Origin: Vigna angularis
Taxonomy: Eukaryota > Streptophyta > Magnoliopsida > Fabales > Fabaceae
Direction: 5' to 3'
Length of the DNA stretch: 64,000 nucleotides
Assembly: GCF_016808095.1 (NCBI RefSeq)
Contig: NC_068973.1
Coordinates: 30,808,077 to 30,872,076, forward strand
Part shown: piece after piece, positions 1 through 7,951 of the stretch
Numbering within the stretch: position 1 is the stretch's first letter
Layout of the letters: every line of letters begins with the position of its first letter
Notes under the pieces: model-generated
The model's database searches: none
What the model was told of the DNA's origin: nothing
What the model saw: the letters and a program-made list of their open reading frames with translations, nothing else
Program-made: the position numbers and the translations under genes

Positions 1-759
1 AGTAAGGGTGAGTTAAGAAAATAAACAACTTAGTGACAATTTTTTCATAAGAAGTTTTCGTTATTAAAATATTAAGAAATCATTAAAACAGGGTAACACA
101 TCTTTAAAAATGATATATATTTTTATCATAAAATCCTTCGGACATAATTATCACTTATTTTTGTCACAAACTCTTACAATTTGTGACATCATTACGAAAT
201 TACATCATGAACAAGCATTTTTATTAGTCAATGTGACATTTTCCGTTTTTGAAAAAAAAAACTTGTTTTTAGGGTACAAGTAATTCATCAATTTAATACG
301 TTTAGGTTTTGTAAGTAATCCACAAATCCAGTTTAATCCGATAAATTTTGATTGATTCCTTTTAGCATTTGCGTTGAATCCAATTCAACTTATTCATGTA
401 CCTGTTGGTTATAAGTTTTCAGTCCATTCCAAGCCTTTGTACACTTTAAAACTTTTTATTAACACTTTTCATGAATTACTGTCTAGTATTCAAGTATTAT
501 TATTAATAGTATTTCAAATTTCGATCAATTTTTTAACTAGTTGTTTACATGTATTTTTTACTTTATTTTTTGGAATTTCAGGCGGCTTGTGACACGGGAT
601 TCATCAACTTTAACTTGAAGACTTTTTAGACAAGTGAGCATGTCTCACATATGCTACATATATAAAATCTCAATAGTTTTGTAAAATATAAAAATATTAA
701 TAAGATATAAAGTTCACTAACCAAATTAACAAGTTCATTAATGGAAAAAATAAAATTTA
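1..759. other. AT-rich intergenic sequence, no gene seen
   Basis: No reading frame here has recognisable protein motifs or codon structure. The longest open frame (about 70 codons near 374-592) is low-complexity and hydrophobic by composition only. I see no RNA gene or clear repeat boundary. Confidence 0.5.
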
Positions 760-1110
760 TGACGATTAATTATGACAGGTATAATATCTATCATAATAAA
801 TTGATGGGTGACATTTTCGTAACAAAAGTAACCATTATTATAACTGGTAATGAGAAACTTGTCATAATAAATTGAATGATGACATTTTTGTAATAAAAAT
901 AAAACTTATTATAACTCGTAAAAGGAGAATTGTAAAAAACTTATTATAATAGGTGTGGTAATCTTGTTATAATAAGTAGAGTACGGTGAAAAACTTGTCA
1001 TAAGATTATTATATTCAAAGTTTATTATGACAGATTTAGAAAGACTTGTCATAAGATTTTACCATGACGGTTAGTTCACCACCTATCATAGTATGTCTGA
1101 ATCCCTAATT
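760..1110. repeat. Cluster of TTATTATGAC / GTCATAATAA motifs
   Basis: Short motifs of the form GTCATAATAA and its reverse complement occur many times within about 350 bases, in both orientations. A similar cluster lies at 7060-7390, on the far side of two CACTA-type elements. Arrays of short motifs near element ends are typical of subterminal transposase-binding regions in class II transposons. These two clusters may be the ends of an older element in which the others are nested. I could not find terminal inverted repeats or a target duplication, so this is only suggestive. Confidence 0.4.
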
Positions 1111-1197
1111 TCTCTTTTGTTATAATATGATTCCACACAATCTTCTTTATTTCTCTTCATGCACAGTCCAACAAGATGTCTCCCCACGTCGTCGAAG

Positions 1198-1200
1198 CAA
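1198..1200. repeat. Left copy of CACTA target-site duplication (CAA)
   Basis: CAA lies immediately before the left CACTAGTG terminus and is repeated at 2994-2996 directly after the right terminus. A 3-bp duplication is diagnostic of CACTA insertion. Confidence 0.8.
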
Positions 1201-2993
1201 CACTAGTGCAATTAAGGAAAATGACACCGGTTATTCTCACTTATTAGGCACCGGTTCTGTAACCGAGGCATATACAGGCGAGGTAAAAAGGGATAAGCTT
1301 AATGCCTCAGTTCTGAACCGAGTCAAAAAGGGATCGGTTTTCGCCTCGGTTCCTTCTCTCAGATCGAAATGCCTCGGTTGGGACATTAACTAAGGCAGTA
1401 AAGTACTTTTTATTTTATTTTTTTAACCGATCGGTCTCGCCAGCTTTTCTGCCTCTCGCAAGACCGATCGATTGTGACCTGCATCCTCATTTTCCTCCTC
1501 TCGCGATACCTTTGCCGTGCCACCTTTACCAGACCACCACCCAACAACCGTGCCACCTTTACCGGACCACCACAGGCCACCACCACAGGCCACCACGCGA
1601 GGTCTTCTTCTCCAACTGACGCAACCATCAACAACCCTCACGGACCAAAACAGCTTGAACAGATCCCCAAAAAGAAATTCCCCAAACTCAAAACCCTAGA
1701 GAGCGGCAGTGGTGCACCTGGCAGTGGCGACGGCGGCAGTAGTGCAGCCTAGAGAGCAATGCAGGCAGCCTAAAAAGAAATGGAGGTGGATGCTTCGTTC
1801 ACGAAATGCAAGCAGTGAGATGGAAGCATCGGCGAAGGTAGCAGCGGCGACACCAATGACACGACAACAACGGAGGTGGAAGCAATGAACGCTAGTGGCG
1901 ACGAAGGACGACGAGAACGGAGCCGGCGCGAGGGACGAGCGAAGGAGGCGGTCTGACAGCGGCCACAGAGGCGGTTCGACAGCGGCCACAGAGGCGGGGC
2001 GAGAACGACGAAGGAGGCGCGGAAAATGCGCAGGGGAGGCACGAGCAGTGGGCAATGCTGGAGAATAGTGTTTGCTTAGAGGAAGGAGAAAGATCGCGTG
2101 AAGAAAATTGTTCGCGAAAGTGGAGGTGTAGTGCCAGAAATGCTCTACTACCTCGACCGTTCGATCAACCGATGCGTAATAGTTTCAGTGAATGACATTT
2201 TTAAAAACAATTTAAACCTATACGCCTCGGTTCATGATAAACTGTTCAGTCAATCGAAGCTGTTCGGTCAACTACTGCCTCGGTTATGCAAAAAAGCGAG
2301 GTTGTTCGGTCTTTTCAGTCTGTACATGACAATGGTAGCAGAGGGATTTGTAGGGATGATAGGACTAAATGCTTCGGTTAGGCGCCCAACCGAGGTCGTT
2401 CGGTCAACTACTGTCTCGGTTTTGCAAACAAGCGAGGTCGTTCAGTCTGTTCAGTTTGTACGTTAGTGGCAGAGAGGCCGTTCGGTCTCTTTAGTCACAG
2501 TGGCAGCAGAGGGATTTGCTGGGATGACAGGACTAAATGCCTCGGTCAGGCGCCCAAGCGAGGCCGTTCGGTCAACTACTGTCTCAGTTCTGCAAAGAAG
2601 CGAGGTCATTCGGTCTGTTCAGTCTGTACGTTAGTGGCAGAGAGGTCGTTCGGTCTCTTCAGTCTATACGTTAGTGGCAGGGATGACAGGACTAAAGGCC
2701 TCGGTTATGCAAACAAGCGAAGTCGTTCGGTCTGTACAGTCTGATCAGGACTAAATGCTTCGGTTAGGCACTCAAGCCGAGGCCGTTCGGTCTCTTAGAT
2801 AGGACTCAATGCCTCGGTTAGGCGTTCACCGAGACCGTTCGGTAAACTACTGCTTCGGTCACTCAAAAATTCGAGGTCGTTCGGTCTTTAGGTATCGGTT
2901 CGTTTATAACCAAGGTCGTTCGGTCTATAGGCTTCGGTTTTTCTGAAACCGAAGCGTCATGTGCGAGTTAAATTACACTTTTTTTTACTAGTG
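1201..2993. mobile_element. Non-autonomous CACTA (En/Spm) element with CAA target duplication
   Basis: The left end reads CACTAGTGCAATTAAGG. The reverse complement of the right end reads CACTAGTAAAAAAAAGTG. The element is flanked on both sides by the trinucleotide CAA (1198-1200 and 2994-2996), the 3-bp target duplication expected of CACTA elements. At about 1.8 kb it is too short to encode a transposase, and none of its frames shows one, so it must be mobilised in trans if at all. The interior from about 1460 to 2090 is GC-rich, purine-rich toward the right, and unlike the AT-rich surroundings. The right half (2190-2960) is an array of short repeats. The open frames in this block are low-complexity by-products of composition. 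Confidence 0.85.
2190..2960. repeat. Subterminal array of CGTTCGGTC and CCTCGGTT motifs
   Basis: The motifs CGTTCGGTC and GCCTCGGTT alternate dozens of times, often about 30-60 bases apart, with longer imperfect repeats (for example GGACTAAATGCCTCGGTTA) superimposed. The array runs up to the right end of the CACTA element. CACTA elements typically carry subterminal repeats of about 10-20 bp that bind the TNPA-type protein, so these are probably such sites. A shorter set of related CCGGTT/CCGAGG motifs is seen near the left end (1228-1345). Confidence 0.7.
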
Positions 2994-2996
2994 CAA
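2994..2996. repeat. Right copy of CACTA target-site duplication (CAA)
   Basis: This matches the CAA at 1198-1200 and directly follows the terminal CACTAGTG (palindromic, so it reads the same on both strands). Confidence 0.8.
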
Positions 2997-3496
2997 GACG
3001 TCCATGCCTCCCCTCGCCACACCATCACCCTTACCAAACTCTCCCCTTACACCGCTTCTAAATCCCTAAAAAACCTCTTACACCGCAAAATGACGTCGTC
3101 TTCATTGTAAATGCTTTTAAAGAAATGAAAATTATAAACTGTGGAAACTTCATTTTGTAAGTTAGTTAATCTTTTGGACATCTTTCTAAGTAATTGAGAT
3201 GGATCTACTGGCAGGGATTTCTTTTGAAATATATACTTGTAAACTTTTCTCAAGGAAGTTGTGAAGGTTTATAATATCTTTACAACTTGTAGAAATATGG
3301 AATTAAGTGGATATCCTTTTTTTGAATGTTAGTGATAACTTGTAGAAATATCTTAGACTATAGTACTTTACACTCTTTTGGAGAGTATTTGTAATAGTTG
3401 TAAAGGTTGTAGATTTATGTATATACAATATAGTGTTTTAAAGATTATTAGACAACTTAATATATGAATTGTTTTGCATGAAAACTTTTTAGTCAT
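2997..3496. other. Intergenic spacer between two CACTA-type elements
   Basis: This is a 500-bp AT-rich spacer with no supported gene. It is the host or older-element sequence between the right end of the first CACTA element and the left end of the second. Confidence 0.4.
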
Positions 3497-3514
3497 AACT
3501 ACCAAAAAGAAGGG

Positions 3515-3695
3515 TATTACCGACGGTCGTAGGCCGTCGAAAACAACCAAAAAGTCGTCGGTAATGCCTATTATCGAGGTCGTCGATAAATCGTTTGTCG
3601 CTAATAATTACCGACGGTTTTTGCCCTTTGATAATTCTCGAGGGTTAAAAGCCTTCGGTAATTACCGAAGGGCAAAGGTTTTCGGTAACACCAAC
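3515..3695. repeat. Subterminal ACCGACGG/CCGTCGG repeats, left end
   Basis: The motifs ATTACCGACGG, CCGTCGAAAAC, GTCGTCGGTAAT, GTCGTCGATAA and CTTCGGTAATTACCGAAGG follow one another within 180 bases. They are mirrored at 6895-6970 and mark the subterminal zone of the CACTA-like element. Confidence 0.6.
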
Positions 3696-3857
3696 ATATA
3701 CTATTGACATATCCCACCTGAGGAAATTGCAGCAAATGGAGCCCCAGTGCACGTTTATCTTGATTATCCAATACAAGAATTTCATAACAAATTTGTAGTT
3801 TTCTACTTAATCTACCTAATGATTGTATACATTAAATGTCAATTAAAATGATAGATG

Positions 3858-3860
<3 letters not shown>

Positions 3861-3919
<59 letters not shown>

Positions 3920-3923
3920 ATAT
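3861..3923. repeat. (TA)n microsatellite
   Basis: A nearly perfect TA dinucleotide run of about 63 bases abuts the left end of the foldback element. Together with the run at 5001-5077 it fits insertion into a TA-rich target. Confidence 0.9.
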
Positions 3924-4180
3924 GGGGTTTGCTGTCTTTTTTTCAGTTAGTACATTTTAGCAATGTGTACCGGGTTTTAGTAGACAAAAATATCCTTATA
4001 GATCATAGATTCTAAGTTTTAAGGTTAAGGGTATTTTAATAATTTTCATTCTCAAAACTAAAAAAAAAAAATAAACCCCCAAACCCTTACTCACCTCTCT
4101 CCTTCCTCTCAACCCTTTCTCTTTCATCTCTCTCACTCCAACCTTTTCTCTGTTGTCATCCATACTGTAGCCCCAATTGA

Positions 4181-4590
4181 AAAAATCAGAAACACTTGCC
4201 ATTAAACAATCTTACAAAAAATGATTTTATAATGAGTTTTCATTTTATAATTTTTGTCTTATATAATTTTATCCAATTTTAACAAGCATAAAGGAATTGG
4301 TAATTGACCTGGAAAAAATCAGAAATACTCGTTGTTAAACAATTTCTTACAAAAAATGATTTTATAATGAATTTTCATTTTATAATTTTTGTATTATCTA
4401 ATTTTCACAAGCATAATGACATCAAAGGAACTGGTAATTGGCTTGGAAAAAATCAGAAACATTCGTTGTTAAACAATTTCTTACAAAAAATGATTTTATA
4501 ATGAGTTTTCATTTTATAATTTTTGTCGTATATAATTTCATCTAATTTTCACAAGGATAATGACATTCGATGGAATTGGTAATTGGCTTG
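4181..4590 (+). repeat. Three tandem copies of an about 134-bp unit inside the foldback element
   Basis: Each unit begins AAAATCAGAAA(C/T)A(C/T)T, contains TTACAAAAAATGATTTTATAA and ends GG(T)AATTGGCCTGG-like sequence. The units start near 4181, 4314 and 4448. The open frame that overlaps them is a product of this repetition, not a gene. The copy at 45262-46080 has the same triplication. Confidence 0.8.
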
Positions 4591-4599
4591 GAGGGTTTT

Positions 4600-4680
4600 T
4601 TTAGAGATGATGATTCAACATATGCAGATGATGCAATTGTAGATGTTAGTGAAAATGGTGAAATTGAAGAGACTTGAATG
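4600..4680 (+). pseudogene. Exon-like captured fragment, DDDSTYADD motif
   Basis: After a pyrimidine-rich TTTTTTTAG that looks like a splice acceptor, one frame reads an acidic tail with DDDSTYADDAIVD and SENGEIEET, then a stop. The related element at 45262-46080 has the same tail (STYADDEIRELSEDGEIEK), with the reading frame kept despite base changes. This looks like the last exon of a host gene picked up by the element. I do not recognise the source gene. Confidence 0.4.
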
Positions 4681-4996
4681 AACCTTAACTCTTTACAAAG
4701 GCAAATTGTTTAACGACAAGTGTTTCTGATTTTTCAATTGGAGCTACAGTAGGGATGACAGAGAAAAGGTTGGAGTGAGAGAGATGAAAGAGAAATGGTT
4801 GAGAGGAATGAGAGAGGTTAGTAAGGGTTTGGGGGGTTTCTTTTTTTTTTTTAAGTTTTGAGAATGAAAATTATTAAAATACCCTTAACCTTAAAACTTA
4901 GAATCCATGATATATAAGGGTATTTTTATCTACTAAAACTCGGTACACATTGCTAAAATGTACCAACTGAAAAACAGGCGTACGCACGTTAACAAA

Positions 4997-5000
<4 letters not shown>

Positions 5001-5077
<77 letters not shown>
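5001..5077. repeat. (TA)n microsatellite
   Basis: A perfect TA dinucleotide tract of 77 bases immediately follows the right arm of the foldback element. Confidence 0.9.
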
Positions 5078-5079
<2 letters not shown>

Positions 5080-5239
5080 TAATTAATTAAAATAAATAAA
5101 ATAAATATAAAAACTGAGATGATGAAACTTAATAAATAAAATTTTCTACATTAGATAGCCAAACCAAAAGAAGAAAAAGACAAATGTGAAAAAGGATGGG
5201 CAGTGTATCCAAGCTACACCATAATATATCAAAATCCTA

Positions 5240-5686
5240 TTGTCAATATCAAAATCAATCATTGGAAGCTTAGACAAAATCCTATTGAAACATATCTCCT
5301 TGCTTTTACTTGATGAATGACTTCTACTCTTGGTTAAATTGTAGTTCTCCCTGAATCTAATACTCACACTGCCAAAATCCAAGCTTTCACTGATTCGTCT
5401 AACAGGTTTCTTCGTATTTACATCCTGCAACATGTTTTGCTCATCCAGTTTTAATAATGATAATACTGGATTTGTAGACTGTTGTTCATTTGTCTTTTAT
5501 AAAGCAACGCCAACAAGGTACTTGGTGGCAGGCCTTACTTTGCCAGTATCACTTCTTGCCTTACTTTTGATAACCAAGCGATAAAGCCATACAAGAAGTT
5601 CAAGAATATAATGTTCCACTTTGTCTTTTTCTGCATGGTGAAAGGTCTCAACCCGCATTGCACCAGACTTCCGATTTATCTCAGAG
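5240..5686 (-). pseudogene. Fragment of a PSK SIMULATOR-like (DUF668) gene, captured by a transposon
   Basis: Read on the minus strand from a splice acceptor (TTTCTTGAAG, next to 5686), the frame gives RVETFHHAEKDKVEHYILEL, then VWLYRLV. It continues, after one in-frame TAA, through DEQNMLQDVNTKK, ISESLDFGS, a serine-rich KSRSHSSSKSK and ending PMIDFDID. From memory this is the order of the C-terminal part of plant PSK SIMULATOR (PSI) proteins: the DUF668 segment with an IETLHHADKEK-like core, a DQDMLRDV-like motif and a closing VIDFDID-like motif. PSI proteins are plasma-membrane or nuclear growth regulators. The N-terminal DUF3475 part is absent and an in-frame stop is present, so this copy cannot make the normal protein. 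It lies within the CACTA-like element, suggesting transduplication. The family call rests on remembered motifs. Confidence 0.65.
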
Positions 5687-5689
5687 CTT

Positions 5690-6169
5690 CAAGAAAAAAG
5701 CAAGTATGAAAATAGGAAGGGATTAAAGCAAGTATAAAAACATTCTGGACATTAATATAAGAAAACATAGACAAGTCAATACCCAAGGTTCAAGTACAAA
5801 TTGCTACTACCGTAAACAAGTAGAAAAAGGTTGCTGGCAACAATTAGTAATCATAAGATACCATGGCCATTTTTGTAGCATCCACTAAGTCCCCTCCTAC
5901 CCAACCAACCCAGCTTGTGCTAAAATCTTTTCAGCACCAATAGTGATCCGAACCCAGTCTTCTAAGGTTTCACAGCTCCATCAAACAAGCCCCATCTGAT
6001 ATCAAGATCATCCATCTGTAGAAAACAAACAGAATAAAGCATCAAGGCTCCATAGCGAACTCAAAAATCCATCAAATTTAGTGCATTCAACCCAAGAACA
6101 CATCCCTAATTTCCAAATCCCTTTTCATCCTACCATCTGAATCGAAGATCAACAACAACTGTACCTTTC
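5690..6169. other. Interior of CACTA-like element, no gene resolved
   Basis: Beyond the gene fragment, the minus strand has an intron-like stretch and a possible short exon beginning after CTACAG near 6018. I could not tie this to a known protein. Confidence 0.3.
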
Positions 6170-6600
6170 ATCGACCTCCATCTGATGAACCCGTCGTTGA
6201 TACTGTCAAGCTTCAGACGTTGCCGATGCATCTCGGATCACCATCGTGCCTCCCCTCCATCCTGAATCTCTTTCGTCGCCGTCGCTCCAGAGCCGCCATC
6301 TTCCCCGCGCCACCAATTTCGCAAGAGCAGAAACACGAAACACACAGAAAGCACACCCCTCGTGCGAGTCACCCAATCGCGATCTTATCCCCTTCGCAGA
6401 CCGACAGAGCCACCACGAAAGCAGCCGTAGCGCGTCTCGCTACCTCCATCATCATCGCAATGTTATTCGCTCTAAATCTACTAGCCTTCATTAGACAGTG
6501 AGACTCTCGTTGTCGCCGCGTTCCGGACATCTCCTACGAACCCGAAAGCCTGCGTCAACGAACCCAGCTGCAAAACCCAAAATCGGCGTTAACTAACCAA
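6170..6600. other. GC-rich block inside the CACTA-like element
   Basis: Composition shifts to GC-rich, with many CG dinucleotides and CCGCC/CGTCG motifs, against AT-rich flanks. Two overlapping open frames on the plus strand reach only about 90 codons and resemble no family. The block may be a captured 5' gene region or transposon leader; a comparable GC-rich block occurs in the CACTA element at 1460-2090. Confidence 0.35.
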
Positions 6601-6894
6601 ACCGCAGAACCACCAAACCAGCCTCAATGAACCTAGGCGTAGAACCCCAAAACTGTCGTCTTCAATCCCAGCCAAAGAATCCCCAAACTAGTGTTAACCA
6701 ACCAACCCTCACTTGTCCCATAATCGCTCAATATTGGAGGGCACAATGGAGGGCACCAACAGAATAGGGAAGGGAAGGGGGAAGCTTCAGAGAAGAGAAC
6801 AAAGGAGAGGGAAATTGGAAAATTTGGGGAAAGGTACGAACGAATACCCAATTCCCGTGACTTAAACCATCGTGGACATTAACGAAGGCCTTGA

Positions 6895-6985
6895 GACTGA
6901 CGGTAATTTATGTCAACCAAACATTATCGAAGACATTGAGATCGTTGATTTAAGGCCGTCGATAATCAACGCGTTTTCTATAGTA
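6895..6985. repeat. Subterminal CCGTCGATAAT repeats, right end
   Basis: GACGGTAATTTATG, ATTATCGAAGAC and GGCCGTCGATAATC mirror the motifs at 3515-3695 and lead into the terminus CTATAGT, supporting the right border of the CACTA-like element. Confidence 0.55.
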
Positions 6986-7059
6986 TATGAATTGTTTGAA
7001 ATTTACAAATAAATTGAATAAACAAGAATAAGGTAAACTAAACTAAACTTACTATGAAA

Positions 7060-7390
7060 GAGTTTGCATTACCTATCATAAAATTTAAACGTACTAACAC
7101 AGTTATACTTATCATAATAAGTCCATTTATTATGACAGGTCTCCAATAGTAGATTTATTTTCAATGATAGATCTCATATTTGAACTTATTATGACAAAAG
7201 TTATAATAATAAACTGAACTTATTATTATGACATATTTTTTAAAAGCGGTCATTGAATTTACTATGATTGGTTACTCGTTTACCTCCTAATTATTATATA
7301 GATTTTTACAGCATTATAAAAATAGTAAACTTTCTATGACTCTCACATATTTGACTTTGCAATACTTATCATAAACATTTCATTTTACCT
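7060..7390. repeat. Second cluster of TTATTATGAC / ATCATAATAA motifs
   Basis: ATCATAATAAG, TTATTATGACAGG and close variants recur through this stretch as at 760-1110. The two clusters flank the region holding both CACTA-type elements. Confidence 0.4.
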
Positions 7391-7951
7391 GCAATAAAAT
7401 GTTCGGTATAGAGAAGTGATTAATTTTGAACAAAAATAACCAAATTCGAATAATATATATGAAATCAGCACTATTTTAATTCCTCGTAAAAGTATGTTAT
7501 TTTGTTCAATCAATCATGAGTTGGACATAGATGCCGGATATATTAGTAGAAGCTGGAGATTAAACTTGCATTAGAATCTGCAACCTTTAGTTTATATGGT
7601 GTTAATTTCTTTTATAGCCCTGAAATGTAATACTTAAAAGTGGCAATCCAAATTAGTCCATGATGGAGAAAATAAGTTATACAACTATAGAACAATGATG
7701 GAGCTAAAAGGGCCACTAATTATATATATATATATATATGATGAATTTCATGCATGGTCATGACACCTGTCCCACCAATTTCATGGTATATATGAGTAAA
7801 TTGCATGACATTGACATTAAACCAGTTGTACGGAAATGCTACACCAATGTCTCATTAGACATAGCCGAGACCTACTTAATTTTTTCTGACTTTCTCATCT
7901 CATTATATTGTGCCTTCCACGTCACTTTTTTATATTATGGCCATGCACTAC
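7391..7951. other. 3' flank of the first WAT1-related gene
   Basis: This is AT-rich sequence with a short (TA)n tract at 7721-7739. It probably includes the 3' untranslated region of the minus-strand transporter gene. No other gene is supported. Confidence 0.4.

Larger units (their letters stand above)
3924..4999. mobile_element. Foldback/MITE-like element with long terminal inverted repeats, inside a TA tract
   Basis: The first about 230 bases (from GGGGTTTGCTGTC) are repeated in inverse orientation at the right end (about 4735-4999). Both arms contain GTACATTTTAGCAATGTG, a segment ending TTAAGGGTATTTTAATAA, and a CTCTCTC-rich stretch. The element is bordered on both sides by TA repeats, so a TA target duplication is possible but cannot be proven. 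Between the arms are three tandem copies of an about 134-bp unit and a short exon-like tail. A second family member without the right arm lies at 45262-46080. The family was not recognised by name. Confidence 0.75.
3497..6985. mobile_element. CACTA-like element carrying a captured gene fragment (Pack-CACTA candidate)
   Basis: The left end reads ACTACCAAAAAGAAGG and then a series of ACCGACGG/CCGTCGG motifs (3515-3690). The reverse complement of the right end reads ACTATAGAAAACGCG, followed by ATTATCGACGGCC motifs (6895-6970). Both ends thus resemble the CACTA-type terminus with its first C lost, each followed by the same short repeats in inverted orientation. Inside are a foldback element, long TA tracts, a PSK SIMULATOR-like gene fragment (5240-5686, minus strand) and a GC-rich block (6170-6600). 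No transposase is seen, so it is non-autonomous. A clean 3-bp target duplication could not be recognised, so the exact borders are uncertain. Confidence 0.55.

Noticed and set aside
1410..2055. Several overlapping open frames of 70-120 codons on both strands in the GC-rich core of the first CACTA element
   Set aside because: They overlap each other in different frames, are low-complexity (Arg/Ser/Pro/Ala-rich), match no family and are best explained by base composition.
2098..2744. Open frames of 122 and 92 codons with repeated RSVCSV-like peptides
   Set aside because: They run across the subterminal repeat array; the peptide repeats are translations of the CGTTCGGTC motifs.
4304..4501. Open frame of 65 codons with repeated KKSEILVVKQFL-like segments
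   Set aside because: It is a direct translation of the tandem 134-bp units of the foldback element.
3461..6997. TATATGAATTGTTT on both sides of the second CACTA-like element as a target duplication
   Set aside because: The match is 13 bases or more and is offset from the left terminus by over 20 bases, while CACTA elements make 3-bp duplications; it is probably coincidence in AT-rich DNA.
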